From: Caballeronia mineralivorans PML1(12)
Lineage (GTDB): Bacteria; Pseudomonadota; Gammaproteobacteria; Burkholderiales; Burkholderiaceae
Direction of reading: 5' to 3'
Assembly: GCF_001028175.1 (NCBI RefSeq)
Contig: NZ_AEJF01000209.1
Coordinates: 19,501 to 83,500 of the forward strand
DNA: 64,000 bases
The translations under genes and the position numbers were made by a program. Positions 25,928-33,433 of the stretch are shown in pieces (the stretch's first letter is position 1; each line of letters starts with the position of its first letter). The notes beneath the pieces are model-generated. The model ran no database searches. It was not told where the DNA came from and saw only the letters and a list, made by a program, of their open reading frames with translations.

Positions 25928-26527
25928 ATGCCACGGCCAAGAGAGTTCGACGAAGCCGCAGTGCTCGACGCTGCGGTCCTGTGTTTCTGGAACCATGGGT
26001 ACGAAGCCACATCGGTTCGTGAACTGGCGGACAGTATGGGCATCACGGGGGCGAGCCTCTACAACGCATTCGGCGACAAGCGGGCGTTATTTGGAAAGGC
26101 GCTGGCTCACTATGTATCGAGAAGCGTCGACGGTCGTATCCGGCGTTGCGAAGGTGAGCTGTCACCGCTTCAATCGATCAAGGCGTTCTTCGATGAGATC
26201 GTGCACCGGTCGCTTACCGACCAGGATCGCAAGGGCTGCATGCTGGTCAATTCGGCAATGGAAGTGGCACCTCACGATCCCGAGTTCCAGCAGGTCGTGG
26301 CCGGTGTGCTGGTGAAGCTCGAAGCCTATTTCCGCCGCTGCGTGGCGGCGGGTCAGCAATCCGGCGAGATTTCGACCGTGCAACCGGCTGAAGATTTCGC
26401 GCGGCTGCTGCTGGCGGTCTTACTCGGCATTCGCGTACTGGCGCGCTCGCGGCCGGAACCCGCGTTGCTGGAGGGACTCCTGCGTCCCGTGCTCGTATTG
26501 CTCGATGACCGGTCCTTTGCCGGATAA
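25928..26527 (+). CDS. TetR/AcrR-family transcriptional regulator
   Basis: DNA-binding repressor of 199 aa. The N-terminal helix-turn-helix reads VLDAAVLCFWNHGYEATSVRELADSMGITGASLYNAFGDKRALF (about residues 10-53 overall, shown here as the standard TetR pattern). The C-terminal ligand domain is of the type with GCMLVNSAMEVAPHDPEF. The start at 25928 (MPRPREFDE) fits the family better than 25910. It is divergent from the GST gene, its likely target. Confidence 0.9.
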   Translation: MPRPREFDEAAVLDAAVLCFWNHGYEATSVRELADSMGITGASLYNAFGDKRALFGKALAHYVSRSVDGRIRRCEGELSPLQSIKAFFDEIVHRSLTDQDRKGCMLVNSAMEVAPHDPEFQQVVAGVLVKLEAYFRRCVAAGQQSGEISTVQPAEDFARLLLAVLLGIRVLARSRPEPALLEGLLRPVLVLLDDRSFAG

Positions 26528-26626
26528 CAGAGCGGCCGCCCTGGCATAGCTCTTCATCGCTTGGTCGACCCTTCCTTTGGGTCGCGCTCGCTGCGACTGG
26601 TTGTCGGCGACAAAAAATATTCCGCT

Positions 26627-26652
26627 GTAACCCGTCGGCCTTCCTCGACGAA
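26627..26652 (+). promoter_or_regulatory. SigF-type ECF promoter, distal, cytochrome b operon
   Basis: GTAACC (26627-26632), 16 bases, CGAA (26649-26652), with an A-rich tract about 10 bp upstream. It is the first of two identical-pattern promoters before the cytochrome b operon. Confidence 0.75.
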
Positions 26653-26714
26653 CTAACTCACATACGCGCACTGCATGACCGCTTTCGCGCCAACAAAAAA
26701 TTTCGTTCGACGAT

Positions 26715-26740
26715 GTAACCCGCCAGATAAATCCGACGAA
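26715..26740 (+). promoter_or_regulatory. SigF-type ECF promoter, proximal, cytochrome b operon
   Basis: GTAACC (26715-26720), 16 bases, CGAA (26737-26740), 114 bp before the cytochrome b ATG. A tract of As lies about 15 bp upstream, as at the distal site. Confidence 0.75.
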
Positions 26741-26853
26741 TTACCTGACAACTCACAACGAACAACTCTCTCTTGAAGACTTCATGCAGACGGTGAAGGA
26801 CCGGTTCAAAAGAGATCGTCGCGAAAGACGAAAGCACGTCATTGGAGGCTCAG

Positions 26854-27480
26854 ATGAACGCAACACATGATGCGGGCGGTGTGAGCAGTCCCGTGCGGAC
26901 GATCCAGCCCGCATGGGTACGCATTTCGCATTGGCTGAACGCACTCGCGGCAATCCTGATGATGTTGTCGGGATGGCGGATCTACGACGCGTCGCCGGTA
27001 TTCAAGGGTTTCGTGATTCCGACGGGCATCACGCTTGGAGGATGGCTGGGTGGTGCGTTGCAATGGCACTTCGCTGCGATGTGGCTGCTGTTCTTCAACG
27101 GCATTTTCTATCTCGCGATGAACGTTGTCACGGGCCGCATCAAGCGCAAGTTTTTTCCGCTATCGCCGCGAGCAATCCTGCATGACCTGGGCGAAGCGCT
27201 TAAGGGACATTTATCGCATGCCGATCCGAGCAAATACAACGCCGTGCAGAAGTTTGCGTATTTGTTCGTGATGCTCGATATCACCGTGCTCATCTTGTCC
27301 GGCCTCGCAATCTGGAAGTCGGTGCAGTTTCCGCTGCTGCGCGAACTGATGGGCGGTTATGACTTTGCGCGCGTTGTGCACTTCTCGGCCATGTCGTTGC
27401 TAGCGGCGTTCATTGTCGTGCATCTGGTGATGGTGTCGCTGGTGCCGCGCTCGTTGTTCACGATGATTCGCGGCCGCTGA
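26854..27480 (+). CDS. Cytochrome b/b6-domain (b561-like) membrane protein
   Basis: Integral membrane diheme cytochrome b candidate of 208 aa with about four TM helices. Haem-ligand His residues are seen in RISHWLNALAAILMMLSG (TM1), WHFAAMWLLFFNGIFYLA (TM2) and VVHFSAMSLLAAFIVVHLVMV (TM4). It would pass electrons from the quinone pool to the periplasmic molybdopterin enzyme encoded 37 bp downstream. The start at 26854 is set by GGAGG; a start at 26842 would bury that site. Two SigF-type promoters drive the operon. It resembles the subunit role of MsrQ but belongs to a different haem-protein family. Confidence 0.88.
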   Translation: MNATHDAGGVSSPVRTIQPAWVRISHWLNALAAILMMLSGWRIYDASPVFKGFVIPTGITLGGWLGGALQWHFAAMWLLFFNGIFYLAMNVVTGRIKRKFFPLSPRAILHDLGEALKGHLSHADPSKYNAVQKFAYLFVMLDITVLILSGLAIWKSVQFPLLRELMGGYDFARVVHFSAMSLLAAFIVVHLVMVSLVPRSLFTMIRGR

Positions 27481-27517
27481 GTCGACCGATAACTTAAGGA
27501 CTCGAGGAGTCTCGATC

Positions 27518-28294
27518 ATGAAACCCGTGAAGCCAAACCGCGTGAGCGTAGACCGCGAGTCGCTGATCATCGACGTTCGCCGTGAACTGGACATGCCGTC
27601 CCGCCGCCTGTTCGGCAAGCGCATTGTCACGCTCGGTGGCCTCGCGATGCTGACCGGTTGCAGTCTCTCCGACGATAAATCAGTCGAGACCTTCCTGACC
27701 CGCGTCTCGCGCCTGAACGATACCGTGCAAGGCTGGCTCTTCGATCCGAACCGTCTGGCGCCGACCTATACCGAAGCGCAGATCACCCGGCCATTTCCGT
27801 TCAATGCGTTCTACGGTATCGACGACGTTCCCATAGTCGATGGCTCCGACTTCCGCCTGAAAGTAAGCGGGCTGGTGCGGAACACAAAAACGTGGAGTTT
27901 GCCGGAGCTATATGCGTTGCCGAAAGCCGAGCAGATCACGCGGCACATCTGTGTGGAAGGATGGAGCGCGATCGGACGCTGGGGCGGCACGCCATTCTCG
28001 GAGTTCCTGAAGCGGGTGGGGGCGGATACATCGGCGAAATATGTCGGCTTCAGATGCGCTGACGACTACTACGAAAGCATCGACATGCCCACCGCCTTGC
28101 ATTCGCAGACGCTGCTGACGTTCACCTTCGATGGCCAGCAATTACCGCCCAAGTACGGTTATCCGATAAAACTAAGGATGCCTACCAAACTGGGCTACAA
28201 GAATCCGAAACACATCATGGAGATTTTTGTCACCAACAAATTCCCTGGCGGCTATTGGGTCGATCAGGGCTACAACTGGTTCGGAGGTTCCTGA
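27518..28294 (+). CDS. Tat-exported molybdopterin-dependent oxidoreductase (sulfite oxidase/MsrP-like)
   Basis: Periplasmic molybdoenzyme of 258 aa with one oxidoreductase molybdopterin-binding domain (about 95-250). The molybdenum-ligand Cys lies near residue 145 in ITRHICVEGWSAIGRWGG. The N-terminus has a twin-arginine motif SRRLFGKR (28-35) followed by a hydrophobic stretch that ends in a lipobox LTGC (Cys near 48), so it may be a Tat-exported lipoprotein. Reaction unknown: methionine-sulfoxide reduction, as in MsrP, is one possibility suggested by the partner cytochrome b and the Met-rich protein encoded next. Confidence 0.9.
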   Translation: MKPVKPNRVSVDRESLIIDVRRELDMPSRRLFGKRIVTLGGLAMLTGCSLSDDKSVETFLTRVSRLNDTVQGWLFDPNRLAPTYTEAQITRPFPFNAFYGIDDVPIVDGSDFRLKVSGLVRNTKTWSLPELYALPKAEQITRHICVEGWSAIGRWGGTPFSEFLKRVGADTSAKYVGFRCADDYYESIDMPTALHSQTLLTFTFDGQQLPPKYGYPIKLRMPTKLGYKNPKHIMEIFVTNKFPGGYWVDQGYNWFGGS

Positions 28295-28382
28295 CGTCAC
28301 GAAAAATCCAGAAGCTCGCGGCGTCAGGTACTTCGATTCACCCCGGCACGACCGGATACTTTTACTCCAAGAAGAGGTTGAT

Positions 28383-28616
28383 ATGAAACTGTTCATCACT
28401 GCAGCACTCGCAGCAACGCTGGCCCTGGGTGGTTCAATGGCATACGCTCAGGCTAGCGATGCGATGGCCCACGATTCGATGGCCAAGGACACCATGTCCA
28501 AGGATGCCATGTCGAAAGATTCGATGTCGAAGGACGCGATGTCGAAAGACGCGATGAAGAAGGGCGACAAGATGAAGAAGATGGACCATCCGGCTTCCGG
28601 CGCGATGGCGCAGTAA
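28383..28616 (+). CDS. Exported pentapeptide MXKDX-repeat protein
   Basis: Small periplasmic or secreted protein of 77 aa. A signal peptide (cleavage near AYAQ) is followed by tandem 5-residue units of the form M-S/A-K-D-S/A (SMAKD, TMSKD, AMSKD and so on). Ten Met fall within about 55 mature residues. The DNA shows matching 15-bp repeats across 28480-28560. The start at 28383 has AAGAAGAGG upstream. It lies 88 bp after the molybdopterin gene on the same strand and is likely in the same SigF-driven unit. The family has no established function; a methionine oxidant sink is my speculation. Confidence 0.85.
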   Translation: MKLFITAALAATLALGGSMAYAQASDAMAHDSMAKDTMSKDAMSKDSMSKDAMSKDAMKKGDKMKKMDHPASGAMAQ

Positions 28617-28628
28617 TTTGTCCATGCT

Positions 28629-28668
28629 TCGAAAGCGGTTCGACGGGTGTGCATCGAACCGCTTTCGA
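28629..28668 (+). terminator. Strong stem-loop behind the MXKDX gene
   Basis: TCGAAAGCGGTTCGA and its exact complement form a 15-bp stem with a 10-base loop, 12 bp after the stop codon. No U-run follows, so it may act as an intrinsic terminator of the less common type or protect the mRNA 3' end. Confidence 0.55.
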
Positions 28669-29146
28669 TTGCTGCCGGTTCTTGTCCGGTAGCGCCTCGC
28701 TGCTCTTGTGAGAGAGTGCGATCCGGGCGATGTCTCGATTTCCTTCTCACACCCTTCGATGTTCCCCGCATCGGCGTGACGGTCAGTTTTAGCCCGATCG
28801 AAACGCTGTCCATCCCCGCTCGGTTTGCCAGAAGGCCGCTCCCCCAAGTGCAACCATCCTGGCAGTCTGCCGTGCCGAAGGTACCTTCGCGATCCTCCTT
28901 TCGAACCAGAACGTCCGATTTTTGGCGAGGTTTAATTGAGGTTGAGTGATCGCTGGCTGGGCCTGAGATTCCCACCGGCACGACCACCGGCGGAGAGTCA
29001 GGCACGTTGGCTCCGACTTGAGCACGCCCCCTCCAACGCCCTGCGCGAATATGACCTTTATCCACAGAGTGCGGCATGTCCGCCACATTCACCCCCAAAC
29101 TCCTCGTTTTGATAAACAATAACGGCACCGCACGAACCCGTGAGCT
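28669..29146. other. 478-bp stretch without an assigned gene
   Basis: Open frames exist on both strands (for example up to 28949 on plus, and on minus through the whole stretch and into the ddpX antisense). None has a ribosome site or recognisable domain. Segments read like decayed or repeated sequence (SWQSAVPKVPSRSSFRTRT in one frame). The right end should hold the ddpX promoter. Confidence 0.4.
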
Positions 29147-29728
29147 TTGAAACCAACGCCGCCGATGCCCGATCACCGTCTGCTGAGAATCACTCCTGAA
29201 ACGCACCGTGTCGCGATCGACCTGGTCTACGCGACCGATCGCAACCTGACAGGTAAGCCGATCTACAAGACGGCACATTGTCTGCTCCTGGCCCCCGCCG
29301 AAGCCGCCCTGAAGAAAGCTGTCGAGCTGGCGGCCAACATTGGCGTGACGCTGAAGATATTCGACGCCTACCGTCCGCCGCAAGCCCAGCAGGTACTGTG
29401 GGACTTTCTTCCCGACCCGACCTACATTGCTGACTTGAAGCGCGGCTCGAACCATAGCCGTGGTACGGCGATCGACCTGACACTGGTCGATGCACACGGC
29501 CACGACCTGGATATGGGCACCGGTTTCGACGAGATGTCGATCGCCTCGGAACACTTCCATCCGGGTCTGCCGGAGCATGTCCAGCGCAACCGGACACTGT
29601 TGCTTGGCGTGATGCATGGCGCAGGGTTCACTCATATTCCCAGCGAGTGGTGGCATTACGAATTGCCCGGCTCGCGCACACTCGAATTGATCGATAACGC
29701 CGACAGCGGCCCGTTGCGCCTCATGTAG
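29147..29728 (+). CDS. ddpX: D-alanyl-D-alanine dipeptidase (VanX/DdpX family)
   Basis: Zinc dipeptidase of 193 aa that splits D-Ala-D-Ala. The M15 zinc motif SxHxxGxAxD is intact (SNHSRGTAID, residues 101-110: His 103, Asp 110), with the catalytic Glu and third zinc ligand in EWWH (167-170). No signal peptide is seen, so it acts in the cytoplasm on imported dipeptide. A second in-frame ATG at 29165 is an alternative start. It is followed by a five-gene dipeptide ABC importer in the same order as the E. coli ddpXABCDF operon. Confidence 0.93.
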   Translation: MKPTPPMPDHRLLRITPETHRVAIDLVYATDRNLTGKPIYKTAHCLLLAPAEAALKKAVELAANIGVTLKIFDAYRPPQAQQVLWDFLPDPTYIADLKRGSNHSRGTAIDLTLVDAHGHDLDMGTGFDEMSIASEHFHPGLPEHVQRNRTLLLGVMHGAGFTHIPSEWWHYELPGSRTLELIDNADSGPLRLM

Positions 29729-29779
29729 CCGCTGGTGCGCGCAGAATATCTAACAATCACTATCCCTCACGGAGCGAGT

Positions 29780-31393
29780 ATGAATAGGGTATTCAACGGG
29801 GTATTGCGCAACGCGCTGGCAGTCATTGCCGCAGTGTCGGTTCTGATGCTCGCCGGCACGCGAATCGCGGAAGCGGCCACGCCGAAGGATATGCTGGTGA
29901 TGGCGACCTTGCTCGACGAATTCACCACGCTCGACCCGGGCGAAATCTACGAACTGGTGCCGCAGGAATACGTTGCGAATACCTATGACCGCCTGATTCG
30001 CGTCGACCTGAAAGATCCAGCCCGCTTCAACGGCGACGTTGCGCAGTCGTGGGCGGTGAGTGCAGACGGTCTTACGTTCACCTTCAAAATTCGCCCCGAG
30101 CTCAAGTTCCACTCGGGTAATCCGCTGACCGCCGACGACGTCGCGTGGTCGATCCAGCGCACAGCGCTGCTCGACAAGGGCGCGGCGGCCGTGCTCGCGG
30201 GCATCGGACTGACGAAAGAAAACGCGCTGCAGAACGTTAATAAAATCGATGACAGCACGATCTCTATCACGACCGACCAGAAGTACGCACCCACCTTCGT
30301 GCTGAACGTGCTGGGCTCATGGCCGGCTTCCGTGCTCGACAGAAAGCTGCTCGAATCGCATGCGAAAGGTAACGATTTCGGTAACGAGTGGCTGAAGACG
30401 AACGAGGCGGGATCGGGTGCGTACAAGCTCGTGAAGTGGACCGCGAATGACAGCATCGTGCTGCAGCGTTTCGATGGTTATCGCATGCCGTTGGCCATGA
30501 AACGCATCGTGATGCGGCATGTGCCGGAAGCGTCGAGCCAGCGGTTGATGATCGAAAATGGCGACATCGATGTCGCGCGCGACCTGAGTCCGGACGACCT
30601 GGATACGCTGACGAAGAAGGGCACGATTCGCGTGAATTCGGTACCGCAAGCCACGCTGATGTATCTCGGGCTAAACAACAAGAACCCGAATCTCGCGAAG
30701 CCCGATGTTCAGGAAGCCATGAAATGGTTGATCGACTACAACGGCATCCAGCACAACATTGTGCGGACCACGTACAAGGTTCACGAGACGTTCCTGCCCG
30801 AAGGTTTCCTCGGCGCGCTGAACACGAATCCGTATCACCAGGACGTAGCGAAGGCGAAAGCGCTGCTGGCAAAAGCGGGCGTGCCGAACGGCTTCACGGT
30901 GAAGATGGACGTGCGCAACGACTCGCCGTACGGCGAGATCGCGCAGGCGGTGCAGGCGAATCTGGCGCAGGGCGGTATCAAGGTCGAACTGATTTCAAGC
31001 GACAACAAACAGACCCTCGGCAAGTATCGGGCGCGTCAGCATGACATCTATATTGGCGAGTGGTCGGCGGATTACATCGACCCGCATAGCAACGCGCAAG
31101 GCTTCGCGTGGAATCCGGATAACTCCGACAAATCGAGCTTCAAGATGCTCGCGTGGCGCAATTCGTGGGACATTCCGCAATTGACGAAGGAGACTCAGGC
31201 GGCGTTGGAGGAATCGTCGACGGCGAAGCGCGCGCAACGCTATGAAGCGATGCAGAAGGAGTTTCTCGCGAACTCGCCGTTTGTGATCATGTTCCAGAAG
31301 GTCTCGCAGGTTGCGGTGCGACCGGGCGTGACGGGTCTGGAAGTCGGGCCGATTTTCGACCTCGTGTCGTACCGTGAGCTGAAGAAACAGTAA
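29780..31393 (+). CDS. ddpA: D,D-dipeptide/dipeptide ABC transporter substrate-binding protein
   Basis: Periplasmic solute-binding protein of 537 aa, cluster C (SBP_bac_5). Signal peptide about 1-33 (ending near RIAEAA), then the family signature FNGDVAQSWAVSADGLTFTFKI and a second lobe to the C-terminus. The start at 29780 follows ACGGAGCGAGT; an upstream in-frame start at 29735 would lack a signal peptide at its end. It lies 51 bp after ddpX and 2 bp before the first permease gene. The link to D-Ala-D-Ala comes from gene order, not from binding-site residues. Confidence 0.88.
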   Translation: MNRVFNGVLRNALAVIAAVSVLMLAGTRIAEAATPKDMLVMATLLDEFTTLDPGEIYELVPQEYVANTYDRLIRVDLKDPARFNGDVAQSWAVSADGLTFTFKIRPELKFHSGNPLTADDVAWSIQRTALLDKGAAAVLAGIGLTKENALQNVNKIDDSTISITTDQKYAPTFVLNVLGSWPASVLDRKLLESHAKGNDFGNEWLKTNEAGSGAYKLVKWTANDSIVLQRFDGYRMPLAMKRIVMRHVPEASSQRLMIENGDIDVARDLSPDDLDTLTKKGTIRVNSVPQATLMYLGLNNKNPNLAKPDVQEAMKWLIDYNGIQHNIVRTTYKVHETFLPEGFLGALNTNPYHQDVAKAKALLAKAGVPNGFTVKMDVRNDSPYGEIAQAVQANLAQGGIKVELISSDNKQTLGKYRARQHDIYIGEWSADYIDPHSNAQGFAWNPDNSDKSSFKMLAWRNSWDIPQLTKETQAALEESSTAKRAQRYEAMQKEFLANSPFVIMFQKVSQVAVRPGVTGLEVGPIFDLVSYRELKKQ

Positions 31394-31395
31394 GC

Positions 31396-32466
31396 GTGGC
31401 CGCACAACTCACTGCGTTTCAGCGCCTGCAAGGAGTGCTCGCCCGTCACGCCGGTGTGCGCCGGACGTGGCTGCTCGTGCGCTGGCTGCTGATGCTCGCC
31501 GTGACGTTCATCGGTCTGCTGGGGGTGACGTTTTTCATCGGACGCAAGATCCCGATCGATCCGTTGCTCGCAATGCTCGGCGAACGTGCGTCGGCGCAGG
31601 CGTATGCAGCGGCGCGCGTGGCGCTCGGGCTCGACAAGCCGTTGATCGTGCAATTCATGATCTACGTGCGAGACGTGCTGCATGGCAATCTCGGCATGTC
31701 GCTGCTGACGTCGAACCCGGTGATAGACGACATCAAACGCGTCTTTCCGGCGACGCTTGAACTCGCCACGCTGTCTACGTTCATTGGCATCGTGATCGGC
31801 GTGCCGCTCGGCGTGGCGGCGGCCGTCCGCCATAACCGCTGGATCGATCACGTCGCGCGATTCATCGGGCTGGCGGGAAGCTCGCTGCCGGTGTTCTGGC
31901 TCGCGCTGATGGGTTTGCTGCTGTTCTATGCCAAATTGCATTGGGTATCGGGGCCGGGGCGCATCGACCCGCTGTACGACGGTCTGGTCGATACCCGCAC
32001 GGGCAGTCTGCTGATCGATTCCATTTTGGCCGGCGAGTGGGACGTGCTCAAGAATGCGATCTCGCATATCGTGTTGCCCGCGGCCATTCTCGCGTTCTAT
32101 TCCATCGCCTACTTAAGCCGTATGACGCGATCGTTCATGCTTGAGCAATTGAGTCAGGAATACATCGTGACCGCGCGCGCGATGGGCCTGAGCGAACGCC
32201 GCGTGATCTGGCGTCACGCATTCGGCAATATCGCCGTGCCGCTCTTGACGGTGATTGCGCTCGCTTATAGCTATCTGCTGGAAGGCTCCGTCCTGACGGA
32301 AATTGTGTTCGCGTGGCCGGGCATCGGTTCCTATCTCACGGGCGCGTTGCTCAACGCCGACATGAACGCGGTGCTCGGCAGCACGCTCGTGATCGGCGCC
32401 ACGTTCATCACGCTCAACCTGCTGACGGATGCGCTGTATCGCGTGTTCGATCCGCGTGCCCGATGA
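31396..32466 (+). CDS. ddpB: Dipeptide ABC transporter permease (DppB/DdpB type)
   Basis: Inner-membrane permease of 356 aa starting at GTG 31396. It has six TM helices and the ABC-coupling EAA loop MGLSERRVIWRHAFGNIAVPLL. The first TM lies near residue 36-56, and the periplasmic loop and PGIGSYLTGALLNADM end are normal for the B-type subunit. The 2-bp gap to ddpA and 18-bp gap to ddpC indicate one operon. Confidence 0.9.
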   Translation: MAAQLTAFQRLQGVLARHAGVRRTWLLVRWLLMLAVTFIGLLGVTFFIGRKIPIDPLLAMLGERASAQAYAAARVALGLDKPLIVQFMIYVRDVLHGNLGMSLLTSNPVIDDIKRVFPATLELATLSTFIGIVIGVPLGVAAAVRHNRWIDHVARFIGLAGSSLPVFWLALMGLLLFYAKLHWVSGPGRIDPLYDGLVDTRTGSLLIDSILAGEWDVLKNAISHIVLPAAILAFYSIAYLSRMTRSFMLEQLSQEYIVTARAMGLSERRVIWRHAFGNIAVPLLTVIALAYSYLLEGSVLTEIVFAWPGIGSYLTGALLNADMNAVLGSTLVIGATFITLNLLTDALYRVFDPRAR

Positions 32467-32484
32467 CTGCCAAAGGCTCATGAC

Positions 32485-33432
32485 GTGCTTCCCCCCACCG
32501 ACAATTCCGCTAACGCAATGAAACCCCCGCGCAAAGAGTGGCATGCGTGGCTTCTCACGGACACACCCGCGTCGCGCAGGCAAGCCGCGTTGGGGCTGGC
32601 GTACCGGCGTTGGCGCCGGTTCGCCAGCAATCCGCTGAGCGTGTTCGGGCTGGTGATCCTGCTGCTACTGATTGTGTTCGCTGCGATCGGCCCGTTGCTG
32701 CCGCTGCAGGATCCCTTGCGACAAGTGCTAAGCGACCGGCTCTTGCCGCCCGGTTCTCCGTCGCACTGGTTCGGCACCGATCAGCTCGGCCGCGACATTC
32801 TCGCGCGGCTTGTGATCGGTTCGCGGCTGACGCTGAGTATCGCGATCCTGGTCGTGGTGCTGGTGGTGCCGGTGGGTTTGCTGATCGGCACGACGGCGGG
32901 TTTCTGCGGCGGTTTCGTCGATACAGTCCTGATGCGTCTCACCGATATCGCGCTCGCGTTCCCGAAGATCGTGCTGGCGCTCGCGTTCGCCGCGGCGCTC
33001 GGGCCGGGCGTGATCAATGCGGTGATCGCGATCTCCATCACCGCGTGGCCGCCGTATGCACGGCTCGCACGCGCCGAGACGCTGAGGCTGGTGCAGGCTG
33101 ATTTCATCCATGTGGCGCGCTTGCAGGGGGCATCGTCGATGCGGATCTTGCTGCGTTATATCGTCCCGATGTGTTCGTCGTCGGTGATTGTGCGCGCGAC
33201 GCTCGACATGGCCGGCATCATCCTGACGGTTGCGGGGCTTGGTTTTCTCGGGCTCGGCGCACAACCACCGAGTCCTGAGTGGGGTTTCATGGTGGCGTCG
33301 GGGCGCGGTGTGCTGCTCGACGCGTGGTGGGTCGCGACCATTCCCGGCATCGCTATTTTGTTGGTGAGCCTTGGGTTCAATCTGCTCGGCGACGGTCTGC
33401 GCGATGTCTTCGACCCCCATCAAGGAGGCTGA
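32485..33432 (+). CDS. ddpC: Dipeptide ABC transporter permease (DppC/DdpC type)
   Basis: Inner-membrane permease of 315 aa from GTG 32485, or 304 aa from ATG 32518. It contains the N-terminal OppC-like segment RRWRRFASNPLSVFGLVIL, the HWFGTDQLGRDILARL signature and the EAA loop ARLQGASSMRILLRYIVPM. It pairs with the DdpB-type permease. Its stop codon is 1 base before the ATG of the ATPase gene, which has AAGGAGG in the end of this frame. Confidence 0.9.
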   Translation: MLPPTDNSANAMKPPRKEWHAWLLTDTPASRRQAALGLAYRRWRRFASNPLSVFGLVILLLLIVFAAIGPLLPLQDPLRQVLSDRLLPPGSPSHWFGTDQLGRDILARLVIGSRLTLSIAILVVVLVVPVGLLIGTTAGFCGGFVDTVLMRLTDIALAFPKIVLALAFAAALGPGVINAVIAISITAWPPYARLARAETLRLVQADFIHVARLQGASSMRILLRYIVPMCSSSVIVRATLDMAGIILTVAGLGFLGLGAQPPSPEWGFMVASGRGVLLDAWWVATIPGIAILLVSLGFNLLGDGLRDVFDPHQGG

Positions 33433-33433
33433 C

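Larger units (their letters stand above)
26528..26853. other. Promoter region with two tandem SigF-type promoters
   Basis: This gap between the TetR gene and the cytochrome b gene contains two exact GTAACC-N16-CGAA promoters, 88 bp apart and both facing the cytochrome b operon. Each is preceded by an A-run (about 26611-26616 and 26695-26700). A strong GGAGG for the cytochrome gene ends the region. I see no convincing gene in it. Confidence 0.6.

Noticed and set aside
28448..29656. 402-codon minus-strand frame spanning MXKDX, the gap and ddpX
   Set aside because: It is antisense to two well-supported genes and has no family features; the length follows from GC-rich third positions.
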